From: Reichenbachiella faecimaris | Lineage (GTDB): Bacteria > Bacteroidota > Bacteroidia > Cytophagales > Cyclobacteriaceae | NCBI RefSeq assembly: GCF_900176375.1 | Contig: NZ_FWYF01000002.1 | Location: 222,161 to 286,160, forward strand | Direction of reading: 5' to 3' | DNA: 64,000 nt | In this document: piece after piece, positions 34,494 through 42,793 of the stretch | Position numbering within the stretch: the stretch's first letter is position 1 | How the letters are laid out: each line of letters starts with the position of its first letter | Notes under the pieces: generated by a model | The model's database searches: none | Told to the model about the DNA's origin: nothing | The model's input: the letters and a program-made list of their open reading frames with translations, nothing else | Program-made: the position numbers and the translations under genes

Positions 34494-35168
34494 TTATAGT
34501 ATAGGAGCCAATTGACTCCATACATTTTCGGCAAGTATTTGATGCCCTTCTGGTGTAGGGTGAATGCCATCCTCTAAGTTTAATTCAGGGACACCTGCTA
34601 CACCTTCTAACAAAAATGGAATCAGAGGAATGTTGAATTTCTTAGCTAAGTCTGGATATATTTTTTGAAAACTTTCTGAATACTCCTGTCCCATATTTGG
34701 TGGAATCATCATACCAGCCAATAGTATTTTACAGTCTGGGTATTTCTTTCGTACCTTTTCGATAATAGCTTCAAGGTTTTTCTTTGTTTCTTCAGTACTG
34801 ATCCCCCTCAATCCGTCATTAGCACCCAGCTCAAGCACGAAAATATCCATGGCATTTTTCATCACCCATTCCACCCGTGAATTGCCACTGGCTGTAGTCT
34901 CTCCACTTAGGCCAGCATTTACGGTAAGGTAATCCAAACCCAATGAATCTAGACGCTCCTGAATCAAGGCTGGAAAAGCTTCTGACAAGTCTAGCTGATA
35001 TCCAGCCGTAATACTATTGCCAAAGAAAAGAATGGTTTTCTTGTTAGCATCTTTTGTTTCAGATCCAACTTTGGTAGAAGCAGATTTTGGGGTTGATGAT
35101 TCTTGCTTCTTTTCTGGATGGCAACTCCACAAGAAAAACATACTAATGAGTATAACTGACCTGTTCAT
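34494..35168 (-). CDS. TesA-like SGNH-hydrolase lipoprotein (arylesterase/lysophospholipase L1 type)
   Basis: A 224-residue secreted lipoprotein: signal peptide with lipobox LWSC (Cys16). SGNH motifs are in order: block I FFGNSITAG with catalytic S52 (GNS instead of the usual GDS), block II SGETTASG, block III LGANDGLRG, and block V DGIHPTPEGH with D200 and H203. Relatives such as E. coli TesA are periplasmic thioesterase/lysophospholipase enzymes. Here the lipid anchor places it at a membrane. In E. coli tesA neighbours ybbA-ybbP, and homologues of those ABC genes lie 3 kb to the right here. Confidence 0.9.
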   Translation of the reverse strand: MNRSVILISMFFLWSCHPEKKQESSTPKSASTKVGSETKDANKKTILFFGNSITAGYQLDLSEAFPALIQERLDSLGLDYLTVNAGLSGETTASGNSRVEWVMKNAMDIFVLELGANDGLRGISTEETKKNLEAIIEKVRKKYPDCKILLAGMMIPPNMGQEYSESFQKIYPDLAKKFNIPLIPFLLEGVAGVPELNLEDGIHPTPEGHQILAENVWSQLAPIL

Positions 35169-35200
35169 TCTCCGAAGATAGGAATTTATTGATAACTCAA

Positions 35201-36991
35201 TTACCGATCAAGGGCGATAATAAGTGTAAGGTCAAACGAATGATTATCGAATATATTTACTGGCAAGGATTGAGATTCACCGTTTACCTCCCAGCCTACC
35301 AAGTCAGAATCGTAGTCATGCTTCTTACTAAACAAATTGAACAGACCATACTTCTCTTTTAAATAGAACTTTTCATTTGTGTTTATGTAATGAAAGTAGT
35401 TGTATTCAAGACCCAATTTGAACAGTCCATTCAATCGAATTTCATAACCCAATCCTCCTAAAATGCCGTGGTGTCTTTGCTGAAAATATGGTTCTAGTCC
35501 AGCCCGTTTATCGAACCGAAACTGGCTGACAAACTGAGTATAACTGACCTTCACATTGAGATTTGATGGACGCAAAGACTTTAAGGACAACCTATACAAC
35601 ATGCCTAAGTCCCAATTTCGCTTTTGAGTATCATTCCAGAAATTTTCTGCATATCCGAATTGGAAGAATACGTTTTGTTTTAGTTGGTATCTAACAAAAT
35701 AATAAAGTCCAATATCGATAGTTTGCATGGATGTACTTTCATCAATCAACAAAGAATTTCCTTGATAATCGACTACACCATTCGCATGAATAGAGGCTGG
35801 GTTTAGGCTATAAAACTTGATTCCATAACCAGCTTCAATTTTGGACAAGAATCTATAATATCCAGTTGAAGTTCTGATAAACGCTACTTGTGGAATAGAG
35901 TCACTTAGTTGCATTTCATTGTTAACGATTAATGTATCTGCTGGCTCCTTTTCTACAATATCATGAAAATGAATTTTTTCCTCATATCCCCAATTCACTG
36001 CCGTATCGTAGTCAATAGACTTGGTTTTGAAATATTGACTCAATAAAAAATTGTCGCTTTCCCGAACTGCCTCGTCCCATGTATAGGCAAAGTACCAGCC
36101 ATTTTCGCTAGGTTTGTATTCAGTAATGAATTGCCGTCGATCTACCCAACGAGACTCTGGGTTGCTAAATATTCCCGTTTGGGTATAATGATACTCGCCC
36201 TTGAGAAACACTTTTTCTTTCATATCCAGATATATTTTCCCGGCAAACTGACCTTCTATTAGGGACTTGGGATTTGGCTCGAAGCCAATCACATCCACCA
36301 AACTCTCATTAAGTTCAAATTCTCCCAAGTATTCATAATTGTACTTATTGAAGGTCAAAGGATTAATAAATTCTTCACGCTTCATCACAAAATCAAATCG
36401 ATGAGGAATGTGAGCTCCCGCATGGATTTGGGTATAAAGTGGACTAATTACATCATATATTCTTGATAAGGAATCAATTTTTACCTCTCCTTTCTTATGC
36501 TGTCTTGTATAGGACTCTTTCTGCACTTGTATTTTGGCACAAGAGTTAATATTGGCATGACCCAAGGTATCCATATACTGTTCTATCAACTCCCCTTTCA
36601 GCAAATGTGGATTAGTTATATAAGCATTTGGGATATTGTCATATACCTCCTTTATCATATCTTCTAATGTGGTAGGTGTGATGGTGACAGCATCAAGTAT
36701 TTTTTCATCAGGGTTTAGCTTGATAATTGTCATTTCATCCACAGACAACAATTGGTCACTGAAAGTCAATAATCTGTACCCGATGCATGATATCTTATAA
36801 CTGACATCAGAGCTGCGAGGAATCCTGGCTCGCCCAAAATGATCAGTAATGGTTACTAGTTTGTCACTACTAGATATGTGCGCGTATGGAATAGGGTTAC
36901 CAGATTGCGCATTTTGGACTTGAATATAATATTCTTGGGCAAGTGAGGAGAGGCTACTAAGTATCAGCAAGCTTACAAAGCTTAATTTCAT
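35201..36991 (-). CDS. Outer-membrane protein with carboxypeptidase-like regulatory domain
   Basis: A 596-residue secreted protein with a signal peptide ending near residue 18 (SSLAQ). Residues ~20-95 form a carboxypeptidase-D-like regulatory domain (NPIPYAHISSSDKLVTITDHFGRARIP). The middle has repeated strands, and the C-terminal ~200 residues look like a beta-barrel ending in an aromatic/hydrophobic strand (SFDLTLIIALDR). This layout recalls Bacteroidota DUF5686-like outer-membrane proteins, though the family match is not certain. It ends 33 bp before the TesA-like gene and could be in its operon. The substrate is unknown. Confidence 0.7.
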   Translation of the reverse strand: MKLSFVSLLILSSLSSLAQEYYIQVQNAQSGNPIPYAHISSSDKLVTITDHFGRARIPRSSDVSYKISCIGYRLLTFSDQLLSVDEMTIIKLNPDEKILDAVTITPTTLEDMIKEVYDNIPNAYITNPHLLKGELIEQYMDTLGHANINSCAKIQVQKESYTRQHKKGEVKIDSLSRIYDVISPLYTQIHAGAHIPHRFDFVMKREEFINPLTFNKYNYEYLGEFELNESLVDVIGFEPNPKSLIEGQFAGKIYLDMKEKVFLKGEYHYTQTGIFSNPESRWVDRRQFITEYKPSENGWYFAYTWDEAVRESDNFLLSQYFKTKSIDYDTAVNWGYEEKIHFHDIVEKEPADTLIVNNEMQLSDSIPQVAFIRTSTGYYRFLSKIEAGYGIKFYSLNPASIHANGVVDYQGNSLLIDESTSMQTIDIGLYYFVRYQLKQNVFFQFGYAENFWNDTQKRNWDLGMLYRLSLKSLRPSNLNVKVSYTQFVSQFRFDKRAGLEPYFQQRHHGILGGLGYEIRLNGLFKLGLEYNYFHYINTNEKFYLKEKYGLFNLFSKKHDYDSDLVGWEVNGESQSLPVNIFDNHSFDLTLIIALDR

Positions 36992-37034
36992 AAGTATTAG
37001 GTTAGTACAGATGGATAGCGCGATTAAGAATTAT

Positions 37035-37442
37035 TTATTTCAAGGTAGACCCCTTCGCCGCCCACCACGGTTTGACATCAATAGCCAGCCGACCAGCTTT
37101 CACTGCTGGATCGTTACTGATGATACTATCAGCTTCAGCTTTGGTGGCCACATCGTATATCACAATGCCACGCATATCTCCATCGTCACCAAAAGGACCT
37201 GCCACAAGCAAAGCACCTGTTTTAGCATTTTCACTCATATAATTCTGATGTGCTAGTTGTATTTCCATCACTTTGGCAGAATCCAATTCTGGTTTATCAG
37301 GAACTCGCATGAGAAATCCCATGAAGTATTGTTTCATTACATAAGTGGTATCTCCGTCTTTCATCTCAAATTCACGCGGAGCCTGAGCAAATGAAGAAAA
37401 ACTTAAAAGAGCTAGTAGAGTAGAAAAAATGGTGATTTTCAT
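37035..37442 (-). CDS. Exported YciI-like protein
   Basis: A 135-residue protein with a clear signal peptide (KITIFSTLLALLSFSSFAQA, cleavage near residue 20) followed by a YCII-like domain: MKQYFMGFLMRVPD, HQNYMSENAKTGALLVAGPFGDDGDMRGIVIYDVATKAEADSIISNDPAVKAG. Cytosolic YciI relatives form small alpha-beta barrels with a His-Asp pair and are thought to be enzymes or ligand binders. Both a His (HQNY) and Asp (GPFGDDGDMRG) are present. Export to the periplasm is unusual compared with the E. coli protein. It ends 43 bp beyond the start of the next minus-strand gene. Confidence 0.8.
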   Translation of the reverse strand: MKITIFSTLLALLSFSSFAQAPREFEMKDGDTTYVMKQYFMGFLMRVPDKPELDSAKVMEIQLAHQNYMSENAKTGALLVAGPFGDDGDMRGIVIYDVATKAEADSIISNDPAVKAGRLAIDVKPWWAAKGSTLK

Positions 37443-37563
37443 ATTTTGAAGTTTTTAGAAGATACAAGATAGTTATTTGACAAAAAAGGATGAAAATTTT
37501 AACCTTAGGAATTTCTCATATTCCAAACCTTTTTGATCCTAATCAAGTTTAGGTAAAAACCCC

Positions 37564-37571
37564 TAATTTTG
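37564..37571 (+). promoter_or_regulatory. Promoter -7 element upstream of panD
   Basis: TAATTTTG is a perfect TAnnTTTG match 67 bp before the panD ATG, giving a leader of about 60 nt. No good TTG at the -33 distance. Confidence 0.4.
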
Positions 37572-37638
37572 CAGGGTTAGATTTAAGTGGCCTGAAAATT
37601 ATTTAATTTCGCGGTGCAACATTAAAGTCAAGAAGCGT

Positions 37639-38019
37639 ATGAGATGGATCATGAGATCGAAGATTCACAAAGCGGTAGTAACCGAAGCGAATCTCAACTA
37701 TGTGGGCAGTATCACTATTGATAGAGACCTTATCGATTTGGTGGGGTTGAGAAAAGGTGAGAAAGTGCAAATCGTAAGCAACACTTCCGGGTCACGATTG
37801 GAAACTTACGTGATCGAAGGGCCAAGAGGTTCTGGAGCCATTTGCATGAATGGTGCAGCAGCGCACCTGATCAAAGAGGGAGAAGAAATCATCATCATGG
37901 GCTACGAATTGACAGATCAAGAAATCAAACCTCAGACGATACTGGTAGACGAAAAGAATAAATTCGTACAGTGGCTTGAAGAGTCATACGAGCTTAATCG
38001 TGATATGAATTTTAATTAA
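37639..38019 (+). CDS. panD: Aspartate 1-decarboxylase
   Basis: A 126-residue pyruvoyl enzyme that makes beta-alanine for pantothenate synthesis. The proenzyme self-cleaves between G23 and S24 in NYVGSITID, where Ser becomes the pyruvoyl group. RSKIHKAVVTEANLNY at the start and GPRGSGAICMNGAAAHL near residue 58 are family hallmarks. Length is normal. The start at 37639 gives the usual pre-sequence; a second in-frame ATG lies four codons later. Together with panC at 6.1-7.0 kb this covers the beta-alanine branch. The gene is followed by a 13-bp-arm hairpin. Confidence 0.97.
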   Translation: MRWIMRSKIHKAVVTEANLNYVGSITIDRDLIDLVGLRKGEKVQIVSNTSGSRLETYVIEGPRGSGAICMNGAAAHLIKEGEEIIIMGYELTDQEIKPQTILVDEKNKFVQWLEESYELNRDMNFN

Positions 38020-38027
38020 TATTGGAC

Positions 38028-38060
38028 ATCTTTTCCAAAGATCGAAACTTTGGAAAAGAT
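38028..38060. repeat. Perfect 13-bp inverted repeat after panD
   Basis: ATCTTTTCCAAAG (38028-38040) and its exact complement (38048-38060), 7-nt loop, 9 bp after the panD stop. No T-run follows, so it is either an unconventional terminator/3' stabiliser or an intergenic repeat. Confidence 0.75.
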
Positions 38061-38106
38061 AATCATCTCAATCTCTTCGCTTGCATTCATAAACTTCTGG
38101 CATTAC

Positions 38107-38125
38107 TTTCCGTAAAATTCGGAAA
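38107..38125. promoter_or_regulatory. Short inverted repeat in front of the ABC operon
   Basis: TTTCCG-N7-CGGAAA, with its right arm ending 11 bp before the ATG at 38137. It could be an operator or a structure that affects translation start. Confidence 0.35.
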
Positions 38126-38136
38126 CATCAGATTAC

Positions 38137-38832
38137 ATGTCTACAATTCTTAAGGTCGAGGGACTTTCAAAAACTTACCAAAGCGGATCTAAATCGCTAC
38201 AAGTACTCCATGATATCAGTTTCTCCATTCAAGCTGGAGAATCCCTAGCTATCGTGGGGCCATCAGGTAGTGGAAAAACCACACTTTTGGGACTGGCAGC
38301 GGGATTAGATCAATCTGATGCCGGAAATGTAGAAATCAACCAAATTAAATTGAATAGTTTGAGTGAAGATGACCGTGCACAAGTTCGTAATGAGCATGTG
38401 GGTTTTATCTTTCAGAATTTCCAGTTGATCCCTACCCTTTCAGCCCTTGAAAATGTGATGGTGCCCCTGGAGCTACGTGGTGACAAAGGTGCTGAATCTG
38501 TTGCCAAAAACCTGCTTAAACAGGTAGGGCTGGCTGAACGCATAGATCACTATCCTTCACAACTATCAGGTGGAGAACAGCAACGTGTGGCCATAGCCAG
38601 AGCTTTTTCTAACGAGCCCAAAATACTTTTTGCAGATGAGCCCACAGGCAACTTAGACGAAGAAACGGGTCAAAAAATTGAGGACTTGCTATTCAGTCTA
38701 AATAGAGAAAAGGGCACTGCTCTCGTCCTGGTTACTCACGATGCTGAATTGGCTCAAAAAACGGATCATGTGATCCATCTCAAGGGTGGCAAGATGATGG
38801 AATCTTCGTTGAAAGCCTCTATTGCCAGCTGA
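38137..38832 (+). CDS. ABC transporter ATP-binding protein, LolD/YbbA/MacB type
   Basis: A 231-residue ATPase: Walker A GPSGSGKT (41-48), Q-loop [12 protein letters not shown] signature [10 protein letters not shown] (~143-152), Walker [10 protein letters not shown] followed by NLDEE, and the H-loop VTHD. It belongs to the LolD/MacB/YbbA subfamily, whose members drive extraction or mechanotransmission rather than solute import. The next gene, 1 bp after its stop, encodes the large permease, so the pair forms one system, most like E. coli YbbA-YbbP. Confidence 0.93.
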   Translation: MSTILKVEGLSKTYQSGSKSLQVLHDISFSIQAGESLAIVGPSGSGKTTLLGLAAGLDQSDAGNVEINQIKLNSLSEDDRAQVRNEHVGFIFQNFQLIPTLSALENVMVPLELRGDKGAESVAKNLLKQVGLAERIDHYPSQLSGGEQQRVAIARAFSNEPKILFADEPTGNLDEETGQKIEDLLFSLNREKGTALVLVTHDAELAQKTDHVIHLKGGKMMESSLKASIAS

Positions 38833-38833
38833 T

Positions 38834-41395
38834 ATGGACACTAAAATTTCGGTAAGTGTCAAAAAATATTCACGTAGCTGGTTGTTAAAAATGGCTTGGC
38901 GAGACAGCAGAAGAAGTAGATCCAAGCTTTTCTTGTTTACCACCTCTATTGCCATTGGCATAGCCGCATTGGTGGCCATCAATTCTTTTAAAAGAAATTT
39001 GGATGAAGAGATTCAGCTACAAGCCAAAACTCTCTTAGGTGCAGATTTAGAAATTTATAGCAACAAACCATTTACCAGAGAGCAATATGATCTATTGGAT
39101 TCCCTTGGGGAAGAAAGGTCAAGCCAAACCCGATTTGGGTCTATGGTCTATTTCCCACGAACAGATGGCACCAGGCTGGTTCAGGTTCGAGGAATTCGGG
39201 GATTTTATCCATATTATGGGAAAATCGAAACCGAACCACATTGGGCAGCTGGTGATTTGACCAATGGTCCTTATGCCCTGGTGGATGAAAAGCTCATGCT
39301 GCAATTCAATGTAGAGTTGGGTGACGAGGTAAGAATCGGGAGTTTGAGTTTAGAAATCAGAGGTAAACTAAAAAATGTACCTGGTCAAAGTGGTGTGTCC
39401 ACTTCTATCGCACCAGTGGTTTATATATCTGAAAGCAATGCCTTTGCTTCCGGATTGATAAAAAAAGGCAGCAGGGTCACCTTTTCAAAATTTTACAAAT
39501 ATCCAACTGAAGCTACTGCTGACGATATCATCGCCACTTATGACGATCGTTTGAAAGAACTGGAATTGAGAAGTGAAACAGTAGAGGAGCGCAAAAAAGA
39601 CACCAGTGAAGCTTTCGCCAATATGTCCATCTTCTTAAATTTGGCAGCCTTTATAGCACTCCTACTAGGAAGTATTGGAGTAGCAGGAGCAGTTCATATC
39701 TATCTCAAAGAAAAAAATCAATCAGTAGCTATCCTTCGCTGTCTGGGAGTCAAAAGCAAACAGGCCTTTTATATTTATCTCTATCAGGTATTGTTTATGG
39801 GACTGATTGGATCCATGATAGGTACTGGACTTGGTCTGGGACTTCAGTATTATTTACCAAAGCTACTGGGCGAAATTTTACCGTTTTCCTTCGAACCCAA
39901 AATATTTGGTACAGTCATTCTTGAAGGCATTTTATTAGGACTAATCATCGCCATACTATTCGCACTACTTCCTTTAATTAGGTTGGGCAAAATTTCACCT
40001 TTACAGTCTATCCGTGCGACTTTTGAGTCAAATGAGTCCAAAATAAGTAAGGCTTCTTTTATTGTATTCACAACTCTGATCTTTTTCCTTCTTGGATTTG
40101 CCTATTTCCAAATTGGTGAATGGAAACAGTCATTGATTTTTGTAGGAGGTCTAGCCGTCACCTTTGGCCTGTTGGCTCTAATAGCCAAAGGTTTGATGGC
40201 TGCAGCCAGAAAGGTGTCAGCTAAGACGTCCTCCTTTTTGGTAAAACAGGGTATTGCGAATTTGCATAGACCAAATAATCAAAGTACAATTCTACTTTTG
40301 ACTATTGGCATCTGTGCTGTTCTCATTTCTACCCTTCTTTTTTCTAGATTCATTTTAGTCGAGCAAATCACACTCACTGGTGCTGATGAGCGTCCGAATA
40401 TGGTGCTGTTTGACATCCAAACAAAGCAAAAAGAAGAATTGAAAACGTTAGTTCTGGACTATGATCTACCAGTTGCGCAAGATGTACCCATCGTCACGAT
40501 GCGGCTCAAAGCAATTAATGGTATCAATAAGAAAGCAGCTGAAAGGGACTCTACACTAGAGATTCCAAGTTGGGTCTTCAACAGAGAGTATCGTGTGACC
40601 TTTCGCGATTCATTGATCAACTCAGAAACTCTGGCTGAAGGCAAATTACAATCAAGAGTAGAATCAGCTGATGACTCAATTTTCGTTTCTGTCTCAGAAG
40701 GATTTGCCGAAGGACGAAAATGGAAAATTGGGGACGAACTGCTATTCAATGTGCAGGGGGCATTGATCAAAACGTATATTGGAAGTTTCAGGAAAGTAGA
40801 TTGGCGAAGGGTGCAGACCAACTTTCTGATCGTTTTCCCGACTGGTGTATTGGAGCAAGCGCCACAGTTTCATGTACTTGTAACTAAAGTGGATAAAACA
40901 GATGTCTCAGCCAGATTTCAACAGGCGGTTGTGCGTTTGTTTCCCAATGTATCTATTATAGACCTTGAGTTGATCATTAAAACGGTAGAAGAAGTACTCA
41001 ACAAAGTCTCTTTCGCTATCAACTTTATGGCAGGGTTTAGTGTGCTTACAGGTTTGATTGTATTGGCTGGTTCTGTGGTGCTCAGCAAAACACAACGGGT
41101 ACAGGAAAGTGTGCTACTCAGAACGATTGGGGCGCGCTCTTATCAGATATTTTGGATTACTTGTATTGAGTATTTTGCCTTGGGTGCCATTGCCTCATTA
41201 GCTGGGCTTTTTCTGGCCCATACATTCAGCTACTTACTTGCAGAGTTTGTATTTGAAAACGACTTTCTATTCAGTACTTACTACACCGTTTTGATATTTG
41301 TTGCCGTCACTTTAGGCACAGTTATCATTGGATTATTCAATATAAGACCAGTTCTCAAAAAGAGCCCATTAGAAATTTTGAGAAAAGAAATTTGA
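38834..41395 (+). CDS. FtsX-like ABC permease, YbbP type
   Basis: An 853-residue membrane protein with an N-terminal helix (SKLFLFTTSIAIGIAALVAI near residue 30), a large periplasmic domain, then FtsX-type helix blocks near 270-390, 415-500 and 730-850. The double set of FtsX domains and the length match YbbP, not the ~400-residue LolC/E. The start at ATG 38834 follows the ATPase stop directly; an upstream TTG at 38822 would overlap it. Its role is unknown, though family context with the TesA-like esterase suggests lipid or lipoprotein handling. Confidence 0.9.
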   Translation: MDTKISVSVKKYSRSWLLKMAWRDSRRSRSKLFLFTTSIAIGIAALVAINSFKRNLDEEIQLQAKTLLGADLEIYSNKPFTREQYDLLDSLGEERSSQTRFGSMVYFPRTDGTRLVQVRGIRGFYPYYGKIETEPHWAAGDLTNGPYALVDEKLMLQFNVELGDEVRIGSLSLEIRGKLKNVPGQSGVSTSIAPVVYISESNAFASGLIKKGSRVTFSKFYKYPTEATADDIIATYDDRLKELELRSETVEERKKDTSEAFANMSIFLNLAAFIALLLGSIGVAGAVHIYLKEKNQSVAILRCLGVKSKQAFYIYLYQVLFMGLIGSMIGTGLGLGLQYYLPKLLGEILPFSFEPKIFGTVILEGILLGLIIAILFALLPLIRLGKISPLQSIRATFESNESKISKASFIVFTTLIFFLLGFAYFQIGEWKQSLIFVGGLAVTFGLLALIAKGLMAAARKVSAKTSSFLVKQGIANLHRPNNQSTILLLTIGICAVLISTLLFSRFILVEQITLTGADERPNMVLFDIQTKQKEELKTLVLDYDLPVAQDVPIVTMRLKAINGINKKAAERDSTLEIPSWVFNREYRVTFRDSLINSETLAEGKLQSRVESADDSIFVSVSEGFAEGRKWKIGDELLFNVQGALIKTYIGSFRKVDWRRVQTNFLIVFPTGVLEQAPQFHVLVTKVDKTDVSARFQQAVVRLFPNVSIIDLELIIKTVEEVLNKVSFAINFMAGFSVLTGLIVLAGSVVLSKTQRVQESVLLRTIGARSYQIFWITCIEYFALGAIASLAGLFLAHTFSYLLAEFVFENDFLFSTYYTVLIFVAVTLGTVIIGLFNIRPVLKKSPLEILRKEI

Positions 41396-41443
41396 GGGTG
41401 GCCTCATTATTGCTTGTCTTATATGTAACTAATTCAAGAAATA

Positions 41444-41512
41444 ATGAAACATTTCGTAGTGATTTTGATGATCATACTGCTGAGCTGTTCTGCCACTTTC
41501 CTGATGATTTAG
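41444..41512 (+). CDS. Possible 22-residue lipoprotein-like peptide
   Basis: A tiny frame beginning ATG at 41444: a K-H pair, a hydrophobic stretch and LLSCSA, the shape of a minimal lipoprotein (entericidin-like). It lies in the 225-bp gap after the permease gene. There is no supporting RBS, and it may be chance. Confidence 0.2.
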   Translation: MKHFVVILMIILLSCSATFLMI

Positions 41513-41567
41513 TTGATCTTTCGCGCTTTCTTTCGGCTTACCGTCATTTTCAAAGTAAAGACACAAA

Positions 41568-41599
41568 AAAAGGGAACCCCAAAAATGAGTCTCCCTTTT
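41568..41599 (-). terminator. Terminator of the glutamine synthetase gene
   Basis: On the minus strand, AAAAGGGA (41592-41599) pairs with TCCCTTTT (41568-41575) around a 16-nt loop and runs into a T-tract. It lies 22 bp after the glnA-type stop. Confidence 0.6.
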
Positions 41600-41620
41600 G
41601 TCAATTTGAAATAAACTTTC

Positions 41621-42649
41621 TTATGCAGTTACTGCGTCAGCAACTTTAGCTGTTTTTACAGTTTTGATAATTCTAGCTGCGATTTTATAAGGATCTCCAT
41701 TAGAAGCTGGTCTTCTGTCTTCCAACCATCCTTTCCAGCCATTCTCTACTGTAGCGATTGGAATACGAATAGAAGCACCTCTATCAGATACCCCAAAGCT
41801 GAACTTGTCTATAGACTGTGTCTCGTGAGCACCAGTCAATCTTTGATCATTCTCAGCACCGTATACTTCGATGTGCTCTTTTACGAAAGGAGCAAAAGCC
41901 TCACAAATTGTAGAATAAGTTTCTTTAGATCCACATGTTCTCAACGTTGAGTTGGAGAAGTTAGCATGCATACCAGATCCATTCCAGTCACCTTTGATAG
42001 GTTTAGGTCTCCACTCGATAGAAACTCCGTACTTCTCAGCAGTTCTTTCTAGCAAGTATCTTCCGATCCAAACGTGGTCACCAGCTTCAGCAGCACCTTT
42101 AGCGAACACTTGGAATTCCCATTGTCCGGCTGCTACTTCAGCGTTAATTCCTTCTACATTCACACCTGCCTCAAGGCAAAGGTCTAAATGCTCCTCTATG
42201 ATTTCTCTACCATAAGCGTTGCTTGCTCCTACAGAGCAATAGTAGGGTCCTTGTGGTCTTGGGTAACCAGCTTCTGGGAAACCTAAAGGCTTGCCGGTAT
42301 TGTTGTCAATCAAGAAATACTCTTGCTCGAATCCGAACCAGAAATCATTATCATCATCGTCAATAGTCGCACGTCCGTTACTTTCGTGTGAGCTACCATC
42401 TGCATTTAATACCTCAGTCATTACGAGGAATGCATTTTTTCTGTCAGGATCTGAGAAGATCGCTACAGGTTTCAACAAACAGTCAGAAGAACCTCCTTCT
42501 GCTTGCTCGGTAGAACTTCCGTCGAATGACCACATTGGGCAGCTTTCTAGCTTCCCATCGAAGTCTCCTACGATTTTAGTTTTGCTTCTTAGACTTTGTG
42601 TTGGCTTATATCCATCCAACCAAATGTACTCTAACTTTGCTTTTGCCAT
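41621..42649 (-). CDS. glnII: Glutamine synthetase type II (beta-grasp, eukaryote-like)
   Basis: A 342-residue GSII enzyme that makes glutamine from glutamate, ammonia and ATP. It is shorter than GSI (~470) or GSIII (~700) and shows GSII marks: EYIWLDGYKPTQSLRSKT at the N-terminus, WSFDGSSTEQAEGGSSD, the central WEFQVF...AAEAGDHVWIGRYLLERTAE and GDWNGSGMHANFS, and C-terminal ENGWKGWLEDRRPASNGDPYKI. No adenylylation Tyr site of GSI is expected. It is downstream of the amt and porin genes on the same strand, forming an ammonium-assimilation group. A terminator-like hairpin precedes it, so it probably has its own promoter. Confidence 0.95.
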   Translation of the reverse strand: MAKAKLEYIWLDGYKPTQSLRSKTKIVGDFDGKLESCPMWSFDGSSTEQAEGGSSDCLLKPVAIFSDPDRKNAFLVMTEVLNADGSSHESNGRATIDDDDNDFWFGFEQEYFLIDNNTGKPLGFPEAGYPRPQGPYYCSVGASNAYGREIIEEHLDLCLEAGVNVEGINAEVAAGQWEFQVFAKGAAEAGDHVWIGRYLLERTAEKYGVSIEWRPKPIKGDWNGSGMHANFSNSTLRTCGSKETYSTICEAFAPFVKEHIEVYGAENDQRLTGAHETQSIDKFSFGVSDRGASIRIPIATVENGWKGWLEDRRPASNGDPYKIAARIIKTVKTAKVADAVTA

Positions 42650-42740
42650 TTTACTTAAATTTTAGCTTTTACTGTTTTACTTTAATTCTATTTCACTTTG
42701 CGCTTCTAAAAACCAGATGACTCAGCACTAGTTTAAAAGA

Positions 42741-42774
42741 TTTGCCAAGGCACCCTCGAGAGCACCCCGGCAAA
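42741..42774 (-). terminator. Imperfect hairpin between porin and glutamine synthetase genes
   Basis: Arms TTTGCC/GGCAAA enclose a GC-rich 22-bp centre with a CTCGAG palindrome; on the minus strand TCTTTT follows. It is plausibly the porin-gene terminator. Confidence 0.45.
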
Positions 42775-42793
42775 AGCTAAATCCTAGATTTTC

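Noticed and set aside
41392-41649. 85-codon open frame after the YbbP-like permease
   Set aside because: It overlaps the glnII terminator and the glnII 3' end in antisense and has no plausible domain.
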